A stretch of 62,318 bases of DNA from Bordetella parapertussis (lineage in GTDB: Bacteria > Pseudomonadota > Gammaproteobacteria > Burkholderiales > SG8-41). Below the pieces are notes generated by a model, which made no database searches, was not told where the DNA came from, and saw only the letters and a list, made by a program, of their open reading frames with translations. The stretch spans positions 1-62,318 of the forward strand of contig CAMDLH010000010.1 of NCBI GenBank assembly GCA_945901405.1, read 5' to 3'. The first letter of the stretch is position 1, and every line of letters starts with the position of its first letter. A program made the position numbers and the translations under genes. Shown here one piece after another: positions 26,640 through 35,944 of the stretch.

Positions 26640-27200
26640 ATGCAAACCGTAAATCTCACCCGGCATTTTTTGATAGCCATGCCCGCGATGGCCGATCCGC
26701 ACTTCGCCAAGACACTGACCCTGATTTGCGAACACAATGATCGCGGCGCGCTCGGCGTGGTGGTGAATCGCCCTATCGACATGAACGTGCATACGCTGCT
26801 CGAACAAATCGAAGCGCCCTCCGCCGACGAAGCATTGAAGACCGTGCCGGTGCATTACGGCGGGCCAGTGCAGATGGATCGCGGCTTTGTGCTGCACATG
26901 CCGCTTGGTCAGTGGCAATCCTCGCTGGCGGTGGGCGATGATCTCGGCCTCACCACATCGAAGGACATCCTCGACGCGCTGGCGCGCGGCGAGGGGCCGA
27001 AAAAATTGCTGGTGACACTCGGCTACGCCGGTTGGGCGCCCGGACAACTCGAACACGAAATGGCGCAAAATGCCTGGCTTACCGTGGCGGCCGATCCGGG
27101 CCTGATTTTTGACCTGCCCGCGGAGCAGCGCTTTCCGGCGGCGATGGCGCTGCTCGGCATCAACCCGGCGATGCTGTCGGACGATGCGGGGCATGCTTGA
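26640..27200 (+). CDS. yqgE: UPF0301 family protein YqgE
   Basis: A 186-residue cytosolic protein of the YqgE/AlgH family with no settled biochemical function. Family features are visible: LTRHFLIAMPAMADPHFAKT, LTLICEHNDRGALGVVVNRP and the late VTLGYAGWAPGQLEHE. It starts seven bases after trkH and precedes ruvX, the usual partner in proteobacteria. Confidence 0.95.
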   Translation: MQTVNLTRHFLIAMPAMADPHFAKTLTLICEHNDRGALGVVVNRPIDMNVHTLLEQIEAPSADEALKTVPVHYGGPVQMDRGFVLHMPLGQWQSSLAVGDDLGLTTSKDILDALARGEGPKKLLVTLGYAGWAPGQLEHEMAQNAWLTVAADPGLIFDLPAEQRFPAAMALLGINPAMLSDDAGHA

Positions 27201-27222
27201 GTGCAGTGTTTAGTTTTTAGTG
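27201..27222 (+). repeat. family B repeat before ruvX
   Basis: GTGCAGTGTTTAGTTTTTAG fills the space between the yqgE stop and the ruvX ATG. It matches the arms at 10422 and 32151. Confidence 0.6.
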
Positions 27223-27660
27223 ATGCGCGTTGAGTTAACGACTGGTGCGGTGCTTGCATTCGATTTTGGCGAGAAACGCATCGGCGTGGCCACCGGCGAT
27301 CTTGCACTGCGCATCGCGCACCCGTTGACCACTATTGAATCGGACGACAACAACAAGCGCTTCGCCGCAATTGCGGCGCTGATTGCGGAGTGGAAGCCGG
27401 TATTGCTGGTCGTGGGCGTGCCGCGGCACGCCGACGGTGGCGCACATGAAATCGGCCGCCTTGCACAACGCTTCGCGCGCCGGCTCGAGGGCCGCTTCGG
27501 AATCAAGGTCGAGTGCGTGGATGAATCCCTGACCTCGGCCACGGCCGAAAGCCGCCTGCGCGAGAGTGGCCTGCGCGGCCAGAAGATCAAGGCGGCACTC
27601 GACGCCGCCGCCGCGCGCGAAATACTTGAAGCGTGGTTCGGCAGCGCGAACCCGCGTTAA
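27223..27660 (+). CDS. ruvX: RuvX/YqgF RNase H-fold nuclease (16S rRNA maturation)
   Basis: Putative pre-16S rRNA nuclease with an RNase H fold. The family motif AFDFGEKRIGVATGD appears near residues 12-26, followed by VVGVPRHADG, DESLTSATAES and the late DAAAAREIL with the last acidic residue. ATG at 27223 is used; the preceding GTG at 27220 is an alternative. The first codons lie at the edge of a family B repeat. In relatives pyrR follows directly, but here kup and a pseudogene lie between. Confidence 0.94.
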   Translation: MRVELTTGAVLAFDFGEKRIGVATGDLALRIAHPLTTIESDDNNKRFAAIAALIAEWKPVLLVVGVPRHADGGAHEIGRLAQRFARRLEGRFGIKVECVDESLTSATAESRLRESGLRGQKIKAALDAAAAREILEAWFGSANPR

Positions 27661-27761
27661 TAAGTCAGTAATCACTCCGCCTGAAAGCCTGCGGCAAAGA
27701 ATTTGCCGTATGCTCGTGTCCGAATCGCTGCGGCGTTTCGTGGCAAATGTACTTTCTACAT

Positions 27762-27789
27762 AAAATATCTTTAAAAACAATAACTTAGG
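27762..27789 (+). repeat. AT-rich dispersed repeat, family A, copy 6
   Basis: AAAATATC followed by TTTAAAAACAATAACTTAGG, in the 192-bp space between ruvX and kup, oriented with transcription. The kup ATG is about 64 bases further on. The rest of this gap shows nothing recognisable. Confidence 0.72.
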
Positions 27790-27852
27790 AAATACCCACA
27801 AATCCTGCCCTATGCCGGAGGATGCGCGGCACATGGTGAAAGGCGCTTCCTC

Positions 27853-29748
27853 ATGGACAATCCCTCATCTGTTTCGTCAACGCATCAGCGCCGTAAACCG
27901 CTTGCGGCGCTGTGCCTCGGTGCGATAGGCGTCGTTTTCGGCGACATCGGCACCAGTCCGTTATACGCGTTCAAAGAGGCATTCAGCGGCGCGCATGCGC
28001 TGCCGCTGACCGAAGCAAACGTGCTGGGAGTGCTATCGCTGATCTTCTGGTCGGTGATGCTGATCGTGTCGCTCAAATATGTGTCGCTGGTGCTGCGCTT
28101 TGACAACAAGGGCGAAGGCGGCGTACTGGCGCTGCTCGGACTGTTTCTGCAGATGATGAAGCGGCACTCGCACCTCACGCGCGCCGCAACCATTCTGGCG
28201 GTGCTCGCCGCAGCGCTGTTCTATGGCGATGCCGTGATCACGCCCGCTATTTCCGTGCTTTCCGCCGTGGAAGGATTGTCCGTCGCGGCGCCATCCCTGG
28301 CGCACTGGGTGGTGCCCATCACGATCATCATCATCGTCTACCTGTTCACGCTGCAAAAACGCGGCACCGGCAGTATCGGGCGTTTGTTCGGCCCGATCAC
28401 GCTCGTGTGGTTCGTGGTGCTGGGTGCGCTCGGCATCGCCAGTATCGCACGCTCACCGGAGATTCTGCGCGCGCTGGACCCAATGCACGCGCTGGGATTT
28501 GCAATAACCTCGCCAGCGCTTGCGTTTGTGGCGCTCGGCGCGGTGTTTCTTACCCTGACCGGGGGTGAAGCGCTCTACACCGACATGGGCCACTTCGGCC
28601 GCCGGCCGATCCGCATCACCTGGTTCGCCGTGGTACTGCCCGCGCTGATGCTCAATTACCTGGGTCAGGGCGCGCTGGTGTTGCGTTCGCCGGAAACGGT
28701 GAAAAATCCGTTTTATCTGCTGGTGCCCAGCGACTGGGTGCTGCCGCTGGTGGCACTGGCGACCGCGGCCACGGTGATTGCCTCGCAGGCAACGATATCG
28801 GGCGCGTTTTCGGTGACGCAGCAAGCCTCGCGGCTCGGCTTTCTGCCGCGCATTCCGGTCACTCATACCTCGGAAACCGAGCGCGGCCAAATTTATATCG
28901 GGCGGCTTAATTGGCTGCTGCTGGTGATGGTGGTGTTGGTGGTGCTGGGGTTCGGCTCATCCAGCCATCTGGCCTCGGCCTATGGCATCGCGGTGTCGGC
29001 GACCATGGCGCTGGAAACGTGCCTCGTGGCGCTCGTGGTGTACGTCATGGCGGCGCGCGCGCGCGCGCTGATGCTCGGCGCCCTGGCCTTGATACTGCTG
29101 GCCGAGATGGTGTTTTTTGCCTCGAACGCCACCAAGATCGCCAGTGGCGGCTGGTTCCCGATAGTTTGCGGATTGGCGATTTTCGCCATGCTGACCACAT
29201 GGAAACGCGGCGCGGAATTTCTCAGCGCGAAGGCGCGGCACATACGCGTGCCGCTCGCTGGATTCTTCGCCGGGCTGGCGAGTGTCGTGAGAGTGCCCGG
29301 AACCGCGGTGTTTTTTTCTGCCGACCCGGGCGCGGTTCCAACCACGCTGCTGCACAACCTGAAGCACAACAAAGTCTTGCACGAACGGATAATCCTGTTT
29401 TCGTTCACCAACGAGGACGTGCCGCGTTTCGACCCGGACGAGCGCGTCGAAATCAATATTCTGCGGCACCAGGCCGTGTATCAGGTCATCGTACATTGCG
29501 GCTTCATGGAAAACCCCGACGCGATGCAGGTATTTAAGGAACTGGAACGTCGCGGTCTGCGCTGCAAGATCGATGACACCACGTTTTTTCTAGGCAAATC
29601 AACCATTGCGCGCGGCGAACGGCGCGGCCTGCTCAGTTGGCGCGGTGACCTGTTCCGCTGGATGCAGAAAAACGCACCGCCGGCATCGGAATACTTCAAC
29701 ATACCGCCGGACCGCGTCATCGAATTAGGTACGCAATTAAAAGTTTAA
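27853..29748 (+). CDS. kup: low-affinity potassium transporter Kup
   Basis: Proton-coupled K+ importer of the inner membrane. It starts with the family pattern ALCLGAIGVVFGDIGTSPLYAFKE (residues 20-43) and continues with FDNKGEGGVLAL, YGDAVITPAISVLSAVEGL and YTDMGHFG. About twelve membrane helices and a soluble C-terminal domain make up 631 residues, the normal length. It interrupts the yqgE-ruvX-pyrR-pyrB order. AAGG lies about ten bases before the ATG. Confidence 0.96.
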   Translation: MDNPSSVSSTHQRRKPLAALCLGAIGVVFGDIGTSPLYAFKEAFSGAHALPLTEANVLGVLSLIFWSVMLIVSLKYVSLVLRFDNKGEGGVLALLGLFLQMMKRHSHLTRAATILAVLAAALFYGDAVITPAISVLSAVEGLSVAAPSLAHWVVPITIIIIVYLFTLQKRGTGSIGRLFGPITLVWFVVLGALGIASIARSPEILRALDPMHALGFAITSPALAFVALGAVFLTLTGGEALYTDMGHFGRRPIRITWFAVVLPALMLNYLGQGALVLRSPETVKNPFYLLVPSDWVLPLVALATAATVIASQATISGAFSVTQQASRLGFLPRIPVTHTSETERGQIYIGRLNWLLLVMVVLVVLGFGSSSHLASAYGIAVSATMALETCLVALVVYVMAARARALMLGALALILLAEMVFFASNATKIASGGWFPIVCGLAIFAMLTTWKRGAEFLSAKARHIRVPLAGFFAGLASVVRVPGTAVFFSADPGAVPTTLLHNLKHNKVLHERIILFSFTNEDVPRFDPDERVEINILRHQAVYQVIVHCGFMENPDAMQVFKELERRGLRCKIDDTTFFLGKSTIARGERRGLLSWRGDLFRWMQKNAPPASEYFNIPPDRVIELGTQLKV

Positions 29749-29790
29749 GCTATTCAGCAAATACAATCACCAAACCTCGAACACCTCCAA

Positions 29791-30582
29791 ATGAAACACG
29801 AAATCATCATCACCGCCAAAGATCACGAAGCCACCTTCGACCGTCTGGTGGAGGAGTTCTCCACGATCAAATTATTCGAGGCCGCCGGCCTCGACGCCGC
29901 AAAAAAGCGCGGCATCACCGTCACCAACACCGCCGGGGCGCTCAATGAATGCGTCGCCGGCTGCGCGATGGCGCTGGTGTTGAACGCGCTGCGCAAACTT
30001 CCGCAGTCGGGCGACTACCTGCGCGCGGGCCTGTGGCAGACCAAAGGCACGTACCGGCTGCACGTCGCTTGGCGGCAAGACGCTCGGCATCCTCGGACTG
30101 GGGCGCATCGGCGAGGCCATCGCCAAACGCGCGCAGGCCTTCGGCATGAGCATCCGCTATCACAATCGCAACAAGAAAGACTTGCCGCATCCTTACGGGC
30201 CGGACTCGGTAACGCTGGCGAAAATTCGGACGTGCTGCTGGTCATCACGCCAGGTGGCGCCGAAACCGACAAGCTCGTTAATGCACAAGTGCTCGATGCG
30301 TTGGGGCCGGAAGGTTATCTCGTCAACGTGGCGCGCGGCTCGGTGGTGGATGAGTTGACGCTGCCGCGCTATTTGCAGAAGAACAAAATCGCCGGCGCGG
30401 GGCTGGACGTGTTCGAGCACGAACCGAAAGTGCCGCCGACGTTTTTCACGCTCGATAACGGGGTGTTGACGCCACACGTCGCCAGCGCCACGCACGAAAC
30501 GCGCACGGCGATGGGTGCGCTGCAAATCGAGAACCTGCACCCGCACTTCGCCGGCAAACCGGTGAAAACGCCGGTGGTGTGA
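29791..30582 (+). pseudogene. broken D-isomer-specific 2-hydroxyacid dehydrogenase
   Basis: The reading frame is nominally open for 263 codons but is a mosaic. Residues 1-90 resemble a substrate-binding half that has lost roughly 40 residues between STIKL and FEAAGLD. From about 30060 to 30220 the coding signal moves to the next frame, which reads [20 protein letters not shown], the NAD-binding motif. It then returns to the first frame for [11 protein letters not shown] (catalytic-type arginine) and LTPHVASATHETR (histidine). Two compensating frameshifts and an internal deletion make function unlikely. It would have been a glyoxylate/hydroxypyruvate-reductase-like enzyme. Confidence 0.85.
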
Positions 30583-30679
30583 CGCAGAGGCATTATGCGC
30601 AGGCCGAAAAATAGACTTTCGCCCGCCGGCTGCTATTAAAATTGCCGCGCGATTATGTTAGTCTTGGCGCGTAGAATTT

Positions 30680-31180
30680 ATGGCCAATCCGCTACCCGAC
30701 GCCGAGCAGTTGATCGCGGCGCTCATCGAAAAAATGCGGCCCGTCGTCGGGCCGGAAACCGGTTTAATCGGCATTTACACGGGCGGGGTCTGGGTGGCCG
30801 AGCGGCTGCACGCAGCCCTTGGACTTAAAGTCCCTTTCGGCACGCTCGATGTGTCGTTCTACCGCGACGACTTCCGCAAGATCGGTCTGCATCGCGATGT
30901 CAAAACTTCCGATTTGCCGTTCGATGTCGAGGGCCGCGACCTGATCGTGGTCGATGATGTGCTCTACACCGGGCGCACCATCCGCGCGGCGATGAACGAA
31001 CTATTCGATTACGGACGCCCCGCCAGCATCAAGCTCGCGGCGCTGGTGGATCGCGGCGGACGTGAGTTGCCGATCGCGCCTGATTTCCTTGGCACGAACA
31101 TCAAAGTCGCCGCCTCGCAGAGCATCGAACTAAAGCGCGATGCCGCGGGCAAACTCAGCCTTTTTTTGCACGAGAACTAG
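30680..31180 (+). CDS. pyrR: PyrR: pyr regulator / uracil phosphoribosyltransferase
   Basis: A 166-residue phosphoribosyltransferase-fold protein with the PRPP-binding motif LIVVDDVLYTGRTIRAAMNE around residues 93-112. GIYTGGVWVAERL and DVSFYRDDF are also typical of PyrR. In Gram-positives PyrR controls pyr attenuation; its role in proteobacteria is less clear and I see no obvious attenuator here. pyrB follows after six bases. Confidence 0.93.
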   Translation: MANPLPDAEQLIAALIEKMRPVVGPETGLIGIYTGGVWVAERLHAALGLKVPFGTLDVSFYRDDFRKIGLHRDVKTSDLPFDVEGRDLIVVDDVLYTGRTIRAAMNELFDYGRPASIKLAALVDRGGRELPIAPDFLGTNIKVAASQSIELKRDAAGKLSLFLHEN

Positions 31181-31186
31181 ACCTCA

Positions 31187-32146
31187 ATGTGGCTTGATCC
31201 GCGCAACCCGCAACTCAATAAAAATGGCGAACTGCATCATCTGCTGTCGCTCGAAGGACTGCCCGCCGATATTCTGTGGCAGATACTCGACACCGCGAAA
31301 TCCTTTGTCGGCGTCACCCAGCGCGATGTGAAAAAGGTGCCGCTGCTGCGCGGCAAGGCGGTGTTTAATCTGTTTTTCGAGCCGTCCACGCGCACGCGCA
31401 CCACGTTCGAGATCGCAGCCAAGCGCCTGTCGGCGGACGTGATCAATCTCGCCATCAATGTGTCCTCGCAAACCAAGGGCGAGAGCATCCTCGACACCGT
31501 GTCCAATCTCGCCGCGATGCAGGCCGATATGTTCGTGGTGCGCCATGCGGCGAGCGGCGCGCCATACATGATCGCGCGCCACGTGGCGCCGGAGATTCAC
31601 GTCATCAACGCCGGCGACGGGCGGCACTCGCATCCGACGCAGGGCCTGCTCGACGTATTCACGATTCGCCATTACAAAAAAGATTTCACGCAACTGCGCG
31701 TGGCGATCATCGGCGACATTCTGCATTCGCGCGTGGCGCGTTCGCAGATACACGCGCTCACCACGCTGGGCTGCCCGGAAATTCGCGTGATCGGCCCGAA
31801 GACCCTGATTCCGGCGGAGATCGCGAAACTCGGCGTGCGCGTGTGCGGCGACATGCGCGAAGGCCTGAAGGACGTGGACGTGGTGAGCATGCTGCGTTTG
31901 CAAAGCGAACGCATGAAGGGCGCGCTGCTCGCCTCGGGGCAGGAGTTCTTTAAATACTACGGCCTCACCAACGACAAGCTGGCTCTGGCCAAGCCGGACG
32001 CCATCGTGCTGCACCCCGGCCCGATGAATCGCGGCGTGGAGATCGATTCGAGTGTCGCCGACGGCCGGCAATCGGTGATTCTGCCGCAAGTAACGTTCGG
32101 CATCGCGATTCGCATGGCGGTGATGAGCATCGTGGCGGGCAATTGA
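31187..32146 (+). CDS. pyrB: aspartate carbamoyltransferase catalytic subunit
   Basis: Condenses carbamoyl phosphate with aspartate in pyrimidine synthesis. The carbamoyl-phosphate-binding motif [12 protein letters not shown] lies near residues 64-75. [24 protein letters not shown] and [12 protein letters not shown] are present in order. The 319-residue length fits. A catalytically inactive dihydroorotase-like partner is encoded downstream, as in the large ATCase complexes of pseudomonads. Confidence 0.97.
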   Translation: MWLDPRNPQLNKNGELHHLLSLEGLPADILWQILDTAKSFVGVTQRDVKKVPLLRGKAVFNLFFEPSTRTRTTFEIAAKRLSADVINLAINVSSQTKGESILDTVSNLAAMQADMFVVRHAASGAPYMIARHVAPEIHVINAGDGRHSHPTQGLLDVFTIRHYKKDFTQLRVAIIGDILHSRVARSQIHALTTLGCPEIRVIGPKTLIPAEIAKLGVRVCGDMREGLKDVDVVSMLRLQSERMKGALLASGQEFFKYYGLTNDKLALAKPDAIVLHPGPMNRGVEIDSSVADGRQSVILPQVTFGIAIRMAVMSIVAGN

Positions 32147-32150
32147 AGAA

Positions 32151-32330
32151 CAGTGATGAGTTTTTAGTGTTTAGTTTTGAGCTTCTCAACCCCCGCTTCG
32201 CGGGGGCAGGCGTTCCTTTAAGAGACAAAGGGTTAGACGTTTTGTTTCTCAGGAGTTAACGGCCCTTTAGACCCAACTGACCATGCTACCTGTTTTTTAA
32301 CTCAACACTAAACACTCAAAGCTCAACACT
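32151..32330. repeat. family B repeat pair with internal hairpins between pyrB and pyrC'
   Basis: The left arm at 32151-32184 contains AGTGTTTAGTTTTGAGC; the right arm at 32299-32330 contains CTCAACACTAAACACTC. Between them sit a GC hairpin at 32190-32206 (five C, GCTTCG core, five G) and a smaller CCTTT/AAAGG stem. The element separates two genes that are normally adjacent or overlapping and could partly terminate transcription. Confidence 0.72.
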
Positions 32331-32340
32331 CGGCAAACGT

Positions 32341-33618
32341 ATGAAGATACACATAAAAAACGGCCGCCTGATCGATCCGAAAAACGGCATCGACGCGCCG
32401 CGCGATATTTTTGTCGCCGCCGGCAAGGTCGTGGCGCTGGGCGCGGCGCCCGATGGCTTTGGCGCTAATCGCGTTATCGACGCCACGGGGCGCATCGTGT
32501 GTCCGGGGCTGGTCGATCTCGCCGCACGCTTGCGCGAGCCGGGCTTTGAATACATGGCCACTCTGGAATCGGAATTGCACGCGGCGGTTGCCGGCGGCGT
32601 CACCAGTCTTGCCTGTCCGCCCGACACCGATCCGCCGCTGGATGAATCGGGGCTGGTCGAAATGTTGAAGCACCGCGCGCGCGGCCACAACAAGGCGCGC
32701 GTGTATCCGGTGGGCGCGCTGACCGAGGGCTTGAAGGGCACGAAGCTTACCGAGATGGCGGAGTTGCGCGACGCGGGTTGCGTGGCGTTTTCGCACGCCG
32801 AAGCGCCGCTCACCGACAATCAGGTTTTATATTACGCGTTGCAATACGCGGCAACGTTCAAGATTCCGGTATGGCTGCGCCCGCAGGACGCAACACTGGC
32901 GCGCGGCGGCGTGGCGCACGACGGGCAAGTGGCCACGCGCCTCGGCCTGCCGCCGATACCGGTGTGCGCCGAAACCGCCGCGCTGGCGGTGATTTTGCTG
33001 CTCGCACGCGAGACCGGCGCGCACGTGCATCTGTGCCGGCTCTCAAGCATGGAAGGCGTCAACATGGTGCGCCGCGCGCGCCACGATGGCGTCGCGGTCA
33101 CCTGCGACGTCGCCGCGCATCATCTGCATTTGTCGGAAATGGACATCGGCTTCTTCGATCCGAACGCGCATCTGGTGCCGCCGTTGCGCAGCGGGCGCGA
33201 CCGTGACGCGCTGCGGCGCGCGCTCGCCGAAGGCGTGATCGACGCGCTGTGTTCGGATCACACGCCGGTGGACGACGACGCCAAGCAGATGCCTTTCTCC
33301 GAGGCCGAGGCCGGCGCGACCGGATTGGAGTTATTGTTGCCGCTGACGCTCAAATGGGCCGAGGAGGACAAGCTCCCGCTCACGACCGCGTTGGCGCGTA
33401 TCACCAGTGATTCAGCGCGCGTGCTCGGCATCGACGCCGGGCATCTGTCGGTGGGTGCTGACGCCGACATCTGCGTGTTCGACCCGGAGCGCTGGTGGAA
33501 GGTTGAAGCCTCGGCGCTCAAAAGCCAGGGCAAGAACACGCCGTTCAGCGGCATCGAATTGAAGGGCCGCGTCACGCACACGCTGGTTGCCGGGCAAGTG
33601 GCTTACGAGGCCAAGTAG
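32341..33618 (+). CDS. pyrC': dihydroorotase-like subunit PyrC' (metal site lost)
   Basis: A 425-residue amidohydrolase-fold protein of the DHOase family. At the position of the zinc-binding H-x-H in active enzymes (GLVDxHxHLREPG) this protein has GLVDLAARLREPG, so both metal ligands are missing. HLCRLSSMEG and DALCSDHTPVDDDAK remain. This matches the inactive PyrC' (PyrX) that supports ATCase assembly in Pseudomonas. Its place behind pyrB agrees. An active dihydroorotase must be encoded elsewhere. Confidence 0.9.
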   Translation: MKIHIKNGRLIDPKNGIDAPRDIFVAAGKVVALGAAPDGFGANRVIDATGRIVCPGLVDLAARLREPGFEYMATLESELHAAVAGGVTSLACPPDTDPPLDESGLVEMLKHRARGHNKARVYPVGALTEGLKGTKLTEMAELRDAGCVAFSHAEAPLTDNQVLYYALQYAATFKIPVWLRPQDATLARGGVAHDGQVATRLGLPPIPVCAETAALAVILLLARETGAHVHLCRLSSMEGVNMVRRARHDGVAVTCDVAAHHLHLSEMDIGFFDPNAHLVPPLRSGRDRDALRRALAEGVIDALCSDHTPVDDDAKQMPFSEAEAGATGLELLLPLTLKWAEEDKLPLTTALARITSDSARVLGIDAGHLSVGADADICVFDPERWWKVEASALKSQGKNTPFSGIELKGRVTHTLVAGQVAYEAK

Positions 33619-33640
33619 TAAAACAAGTTCCACGGCTTCA

Positions 33641-33719
33641 CCGCAAAGACGCAAAGAACCCCCGTAAAGAAGCGCTTGTTTTTCCTTTGCGTTTCCTTTG
33701 CGCCTTTGCGTCTTTGCGG
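33641..33719. repeat. inverted repeat CCGCAAAGACGCAAAG
   Basis: Perfect 16-bp arms at 33641-33656 and 33704-33719 enclose 47 bp with further CCTTTGCG units. It occupies most of the 171-bp pyrC'-prlC gap. The family looks like a dispersed intergenic palindrome seen in other environmental bacteria, from memory. It could act as a terminator or mRNA-end structure. Confidence 0.8.
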
Positions 33720-33789
33720 TTGCCGTTGACCTTGCATCCGTTCTGCTAAACTTCCCCTCCCATTTCAGCCTGTTTTCAGAGCGTAAATC

Positions 33790-35841
33790 ATGAATCCCTT
33801 ACTCGATTTTTCCGGCGCGCCGCGTTTCGCGGATTTCAAAACCGAGTTCGTCACACCCGCGGTGGATCAGTTGCTGGCCGAGGGCCGCGCGGTGATCGAG
33901 CGTGTCTCCGCTGGCGGCACACCCGCGACATGGAAGGATTTCGTCGAGCCGCTTGAAGACGCGAACGAACGTTTGAATCGCGCGTGGGGCCAGGTGGGGC
34001 ATCTGAATGCGGTGATGAACAGCGCCGAGTTGCGCGAGGTCTACAACGGCAACCTGCCGAAGCTCACGCAGTATTACACCGAGCTGGGACAAAATGATAA
34101 ATTATTCAATAAACACAAACACTTATATTCATCCGCTGAATTCGGCACATTGACCGCCGCACAACAGAAGATTGTCGAAAACGAGTTGCGTGATTTTCGT
34201 TTGGGCGGCGCCGAGTTGCCCGCCGACAAGAAGGCGCGCTACATGGCGATCAGCGAAGAGTTGTCGAAACTCTCCTCGCGTTACAGCGATAACGTGCTCG
34301 ACGCGACCAATGCGTTTTCGCATTACATCACTGAAGAAGCAGGACTTGCGGGACTGCCGCCCGATGCACGTGAAGCGGCGCGCGAGGCGGCGCAGACAGA
34401 CAACAAAGCGGGTTGGAAATTCACGCTGCACGCGCCCTCGTATTTGCCGGTTATGCAATACGCCGAGGACCGCGCGCTACGCGAGCTGATGTACTACGCC
34501 TACGGCACGCGCGCCGCCGAGTTCGGAAAAACGGAATGGAACAACACCCCGCTGATCGCGGATATCGTCAAGCTGCGGCGCGAGCTTGCGCAACTGCTGG
34601 GCTTTGGCAGCTACGCCGAATATTCGCTCGAACCGAAGATGGCCGAGACGCCAAAGCAGGTGCTCGATTTTCTGCAACAACTCGCCACGCGCGCGCGGCC
34701 TTACGCCGAGCGCGACTTGCAGGAAGTCACTGACTTTGCTCGCGTGAAGCTCGGTATCACGAAACTGGAGGCGTGGGATGTGCCTTACGTTTCAGAAAAG
34801 CTGCGCCTCGAGCGTTACGCGTTTTCCGAGCAGGAGGTGAAGCAATATCTGCCTGAAACCACGGTAATGCCGGGCATGTTCCGCCTCATCGAAACGCTTT
34901 ATGGGCTGACCATCACACCGGCGGAAGCGCCGCTGTGGCACCCGGACGTGCGCTTCTACGCGATACGCGACAAGCAAGGCGTTTTGGTGGGAGAGTTTTA
35001 TCTCGATCTCTATGCACGCAGCACCAAGCGCGGCGGCGCGTGGATGGACGAGGCGATCACGCGGCGGCGCAAGGCGGGCGCGTTGCAGGCGCCGATTGCG
35101 TATCTGAATTGCAATTTCTCCGCGCCCGTGGGTGGCAAGCCCGCCATGTTCACGCACGACGAAGTGATCACGTTATTCCACGAGTTCGGCCACGGGCTGC
35201 ATCATCTGCTCACACGCGTGGATTATCTGGGCGTGTCCGGCATCCATGGCGTCGAGTGGGATGCGGTCGAGTTGCCGAGCCAGTTCATGGAAAATTTCTG
35301 CTGGGAATGGGACGTGCTGCGGCCGATGACGCGGCACATTGAATCTGCGAAGCCACTGCCCAAGTCTTTGTTCGACAAAATGCTCGCGGCGAAAAATTTC
35401 CAGAGCGGCTTGCAGACGCTGCGCCAGATCGAATTCGCTCTGTTCGACATGCATCTGCATTTCGACTTCGATCCGAACGATGCAAAAACCGCGCATCAGT
35501 TGCTGGACGAAGTGCGCGCGAAGACCGCCGTGCTGATTCCGCCGGCCTACAACCGCTTTCCCAACAACTTCTCGCACATTTTCTCCGGCGGCTACGCGGC
35601 GGGTTACTACAGCTACAAGTGGGCCGAGGTGCTGTCGGCCGATGCGTTCAGTTTGTTCGAGGAACAGGGTGTGCTAAACCCCGCCGCGGGTGCGAAGTTC
35701 TGGAATGAAATTCTCGGTGTGGGCGGCAGCCGCCCTGCGCTGGTATCGTTCGTGGCGTTTCGCGGACGCGAGCCTTCGATTGATGCCTTGTTGCGGCATA
35801 GCGGCATGAGCCCGGTAGCAGGGGACCCGGCGGCGGTTTAA
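33790..35841 (+). CDS. prlC: oligopeptidase A (M3 zinc metallopeptidase)
   Basis: Cytoplasmic thimet-type peptidase that degrades short peptides and cleaved signal peptides. The zinc motif HEFGH is H464-H468 in TLFHEFGHGLHHLL. GVEWDAVELPSQFMENF and the late SHIFSGGYAAGYYSYKWAEV are also diagnostic. The 683-residue length is normal. Residues 104-113 (KLFNKHKHLY) are encoded by the AT-rich repeat, at a place where relatives have an unrelated but equally long stretch. Confidence 0.96.
   Translation: MNPLLDFSGAPRFADFKTEFVTPAVDQLLAEGRAVIERVSAGGTPATWKDFVEPLEDANERLNRAWGQVGHLNAVMNSAELREVYNGNLPKLTQYYTELGQNDKLFNKHKHLYSSAEFGTLTAAQQKIVENELRDFRLGGAELPADKKARYMAISEELSKLSSRYSDNVLDATNAFSHYITEEAGLAGLPPDAREAAREAAQTDNKAGWKFTLHAPSYLPVMQYAEDRALRELMYYAYGTRAAEFGKTEWNNTPLIADIVKLRRELAQLLGFGSYAEYSLEPKMAETPKQVLDFLQQLATRARPYAERDLQEVTDFARVKLGITKLEAWDVPYVSEKLRLERYAFSEQEVKQYLPETTVMPGMFRLIETLYGLTITPAEAPLWHPDVRFYAIRDKQGVLVGEFYLDLYARSTKRGGAWMDEAITRRRKAGALQAPIAYLNCNFSAPVGGKPAMFTHDEVITLFHEFGHGLHHLLTRVDYLGVSGIHGVEWDAVELPSQFMENFCWEWDVLRPMTRHIESAKPLPKSLFDKMLAAKNFQSGLQTLRQIEFALFDMHLHFDFDPNDAKTAHQLLDEVRAKTAVLIPPAYNRFPNNFSHIFSGGYAAGYYSYKWAEVLSADAFSLFEEQGVLNPAAGAKFWNEILGVGGSRPALVSFVAFRGREPSIDALLRHSGMSPVAGDPAAV
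34099..34127 (+). repeat. AT-rich dispersed repeat, family A, copy 7 (inside prlC)
   Basis: AAATTATTCAATAAACACAA followed by ACACTTATA, in frame and in sense within prlC. It stands out as a low-GC island in a GC-rich gene. Confidence 0.6.
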
Positions 35842-35944
35842 CGCCGGGGATGCGACGAGGCGAATGCCGCAGGCCGCTGAATCAACATTGTTTCTCTACC
35901 AACCGCCTCGCTGAGGCGGCGGCATGAGCCCGGCGGCGGAAACG

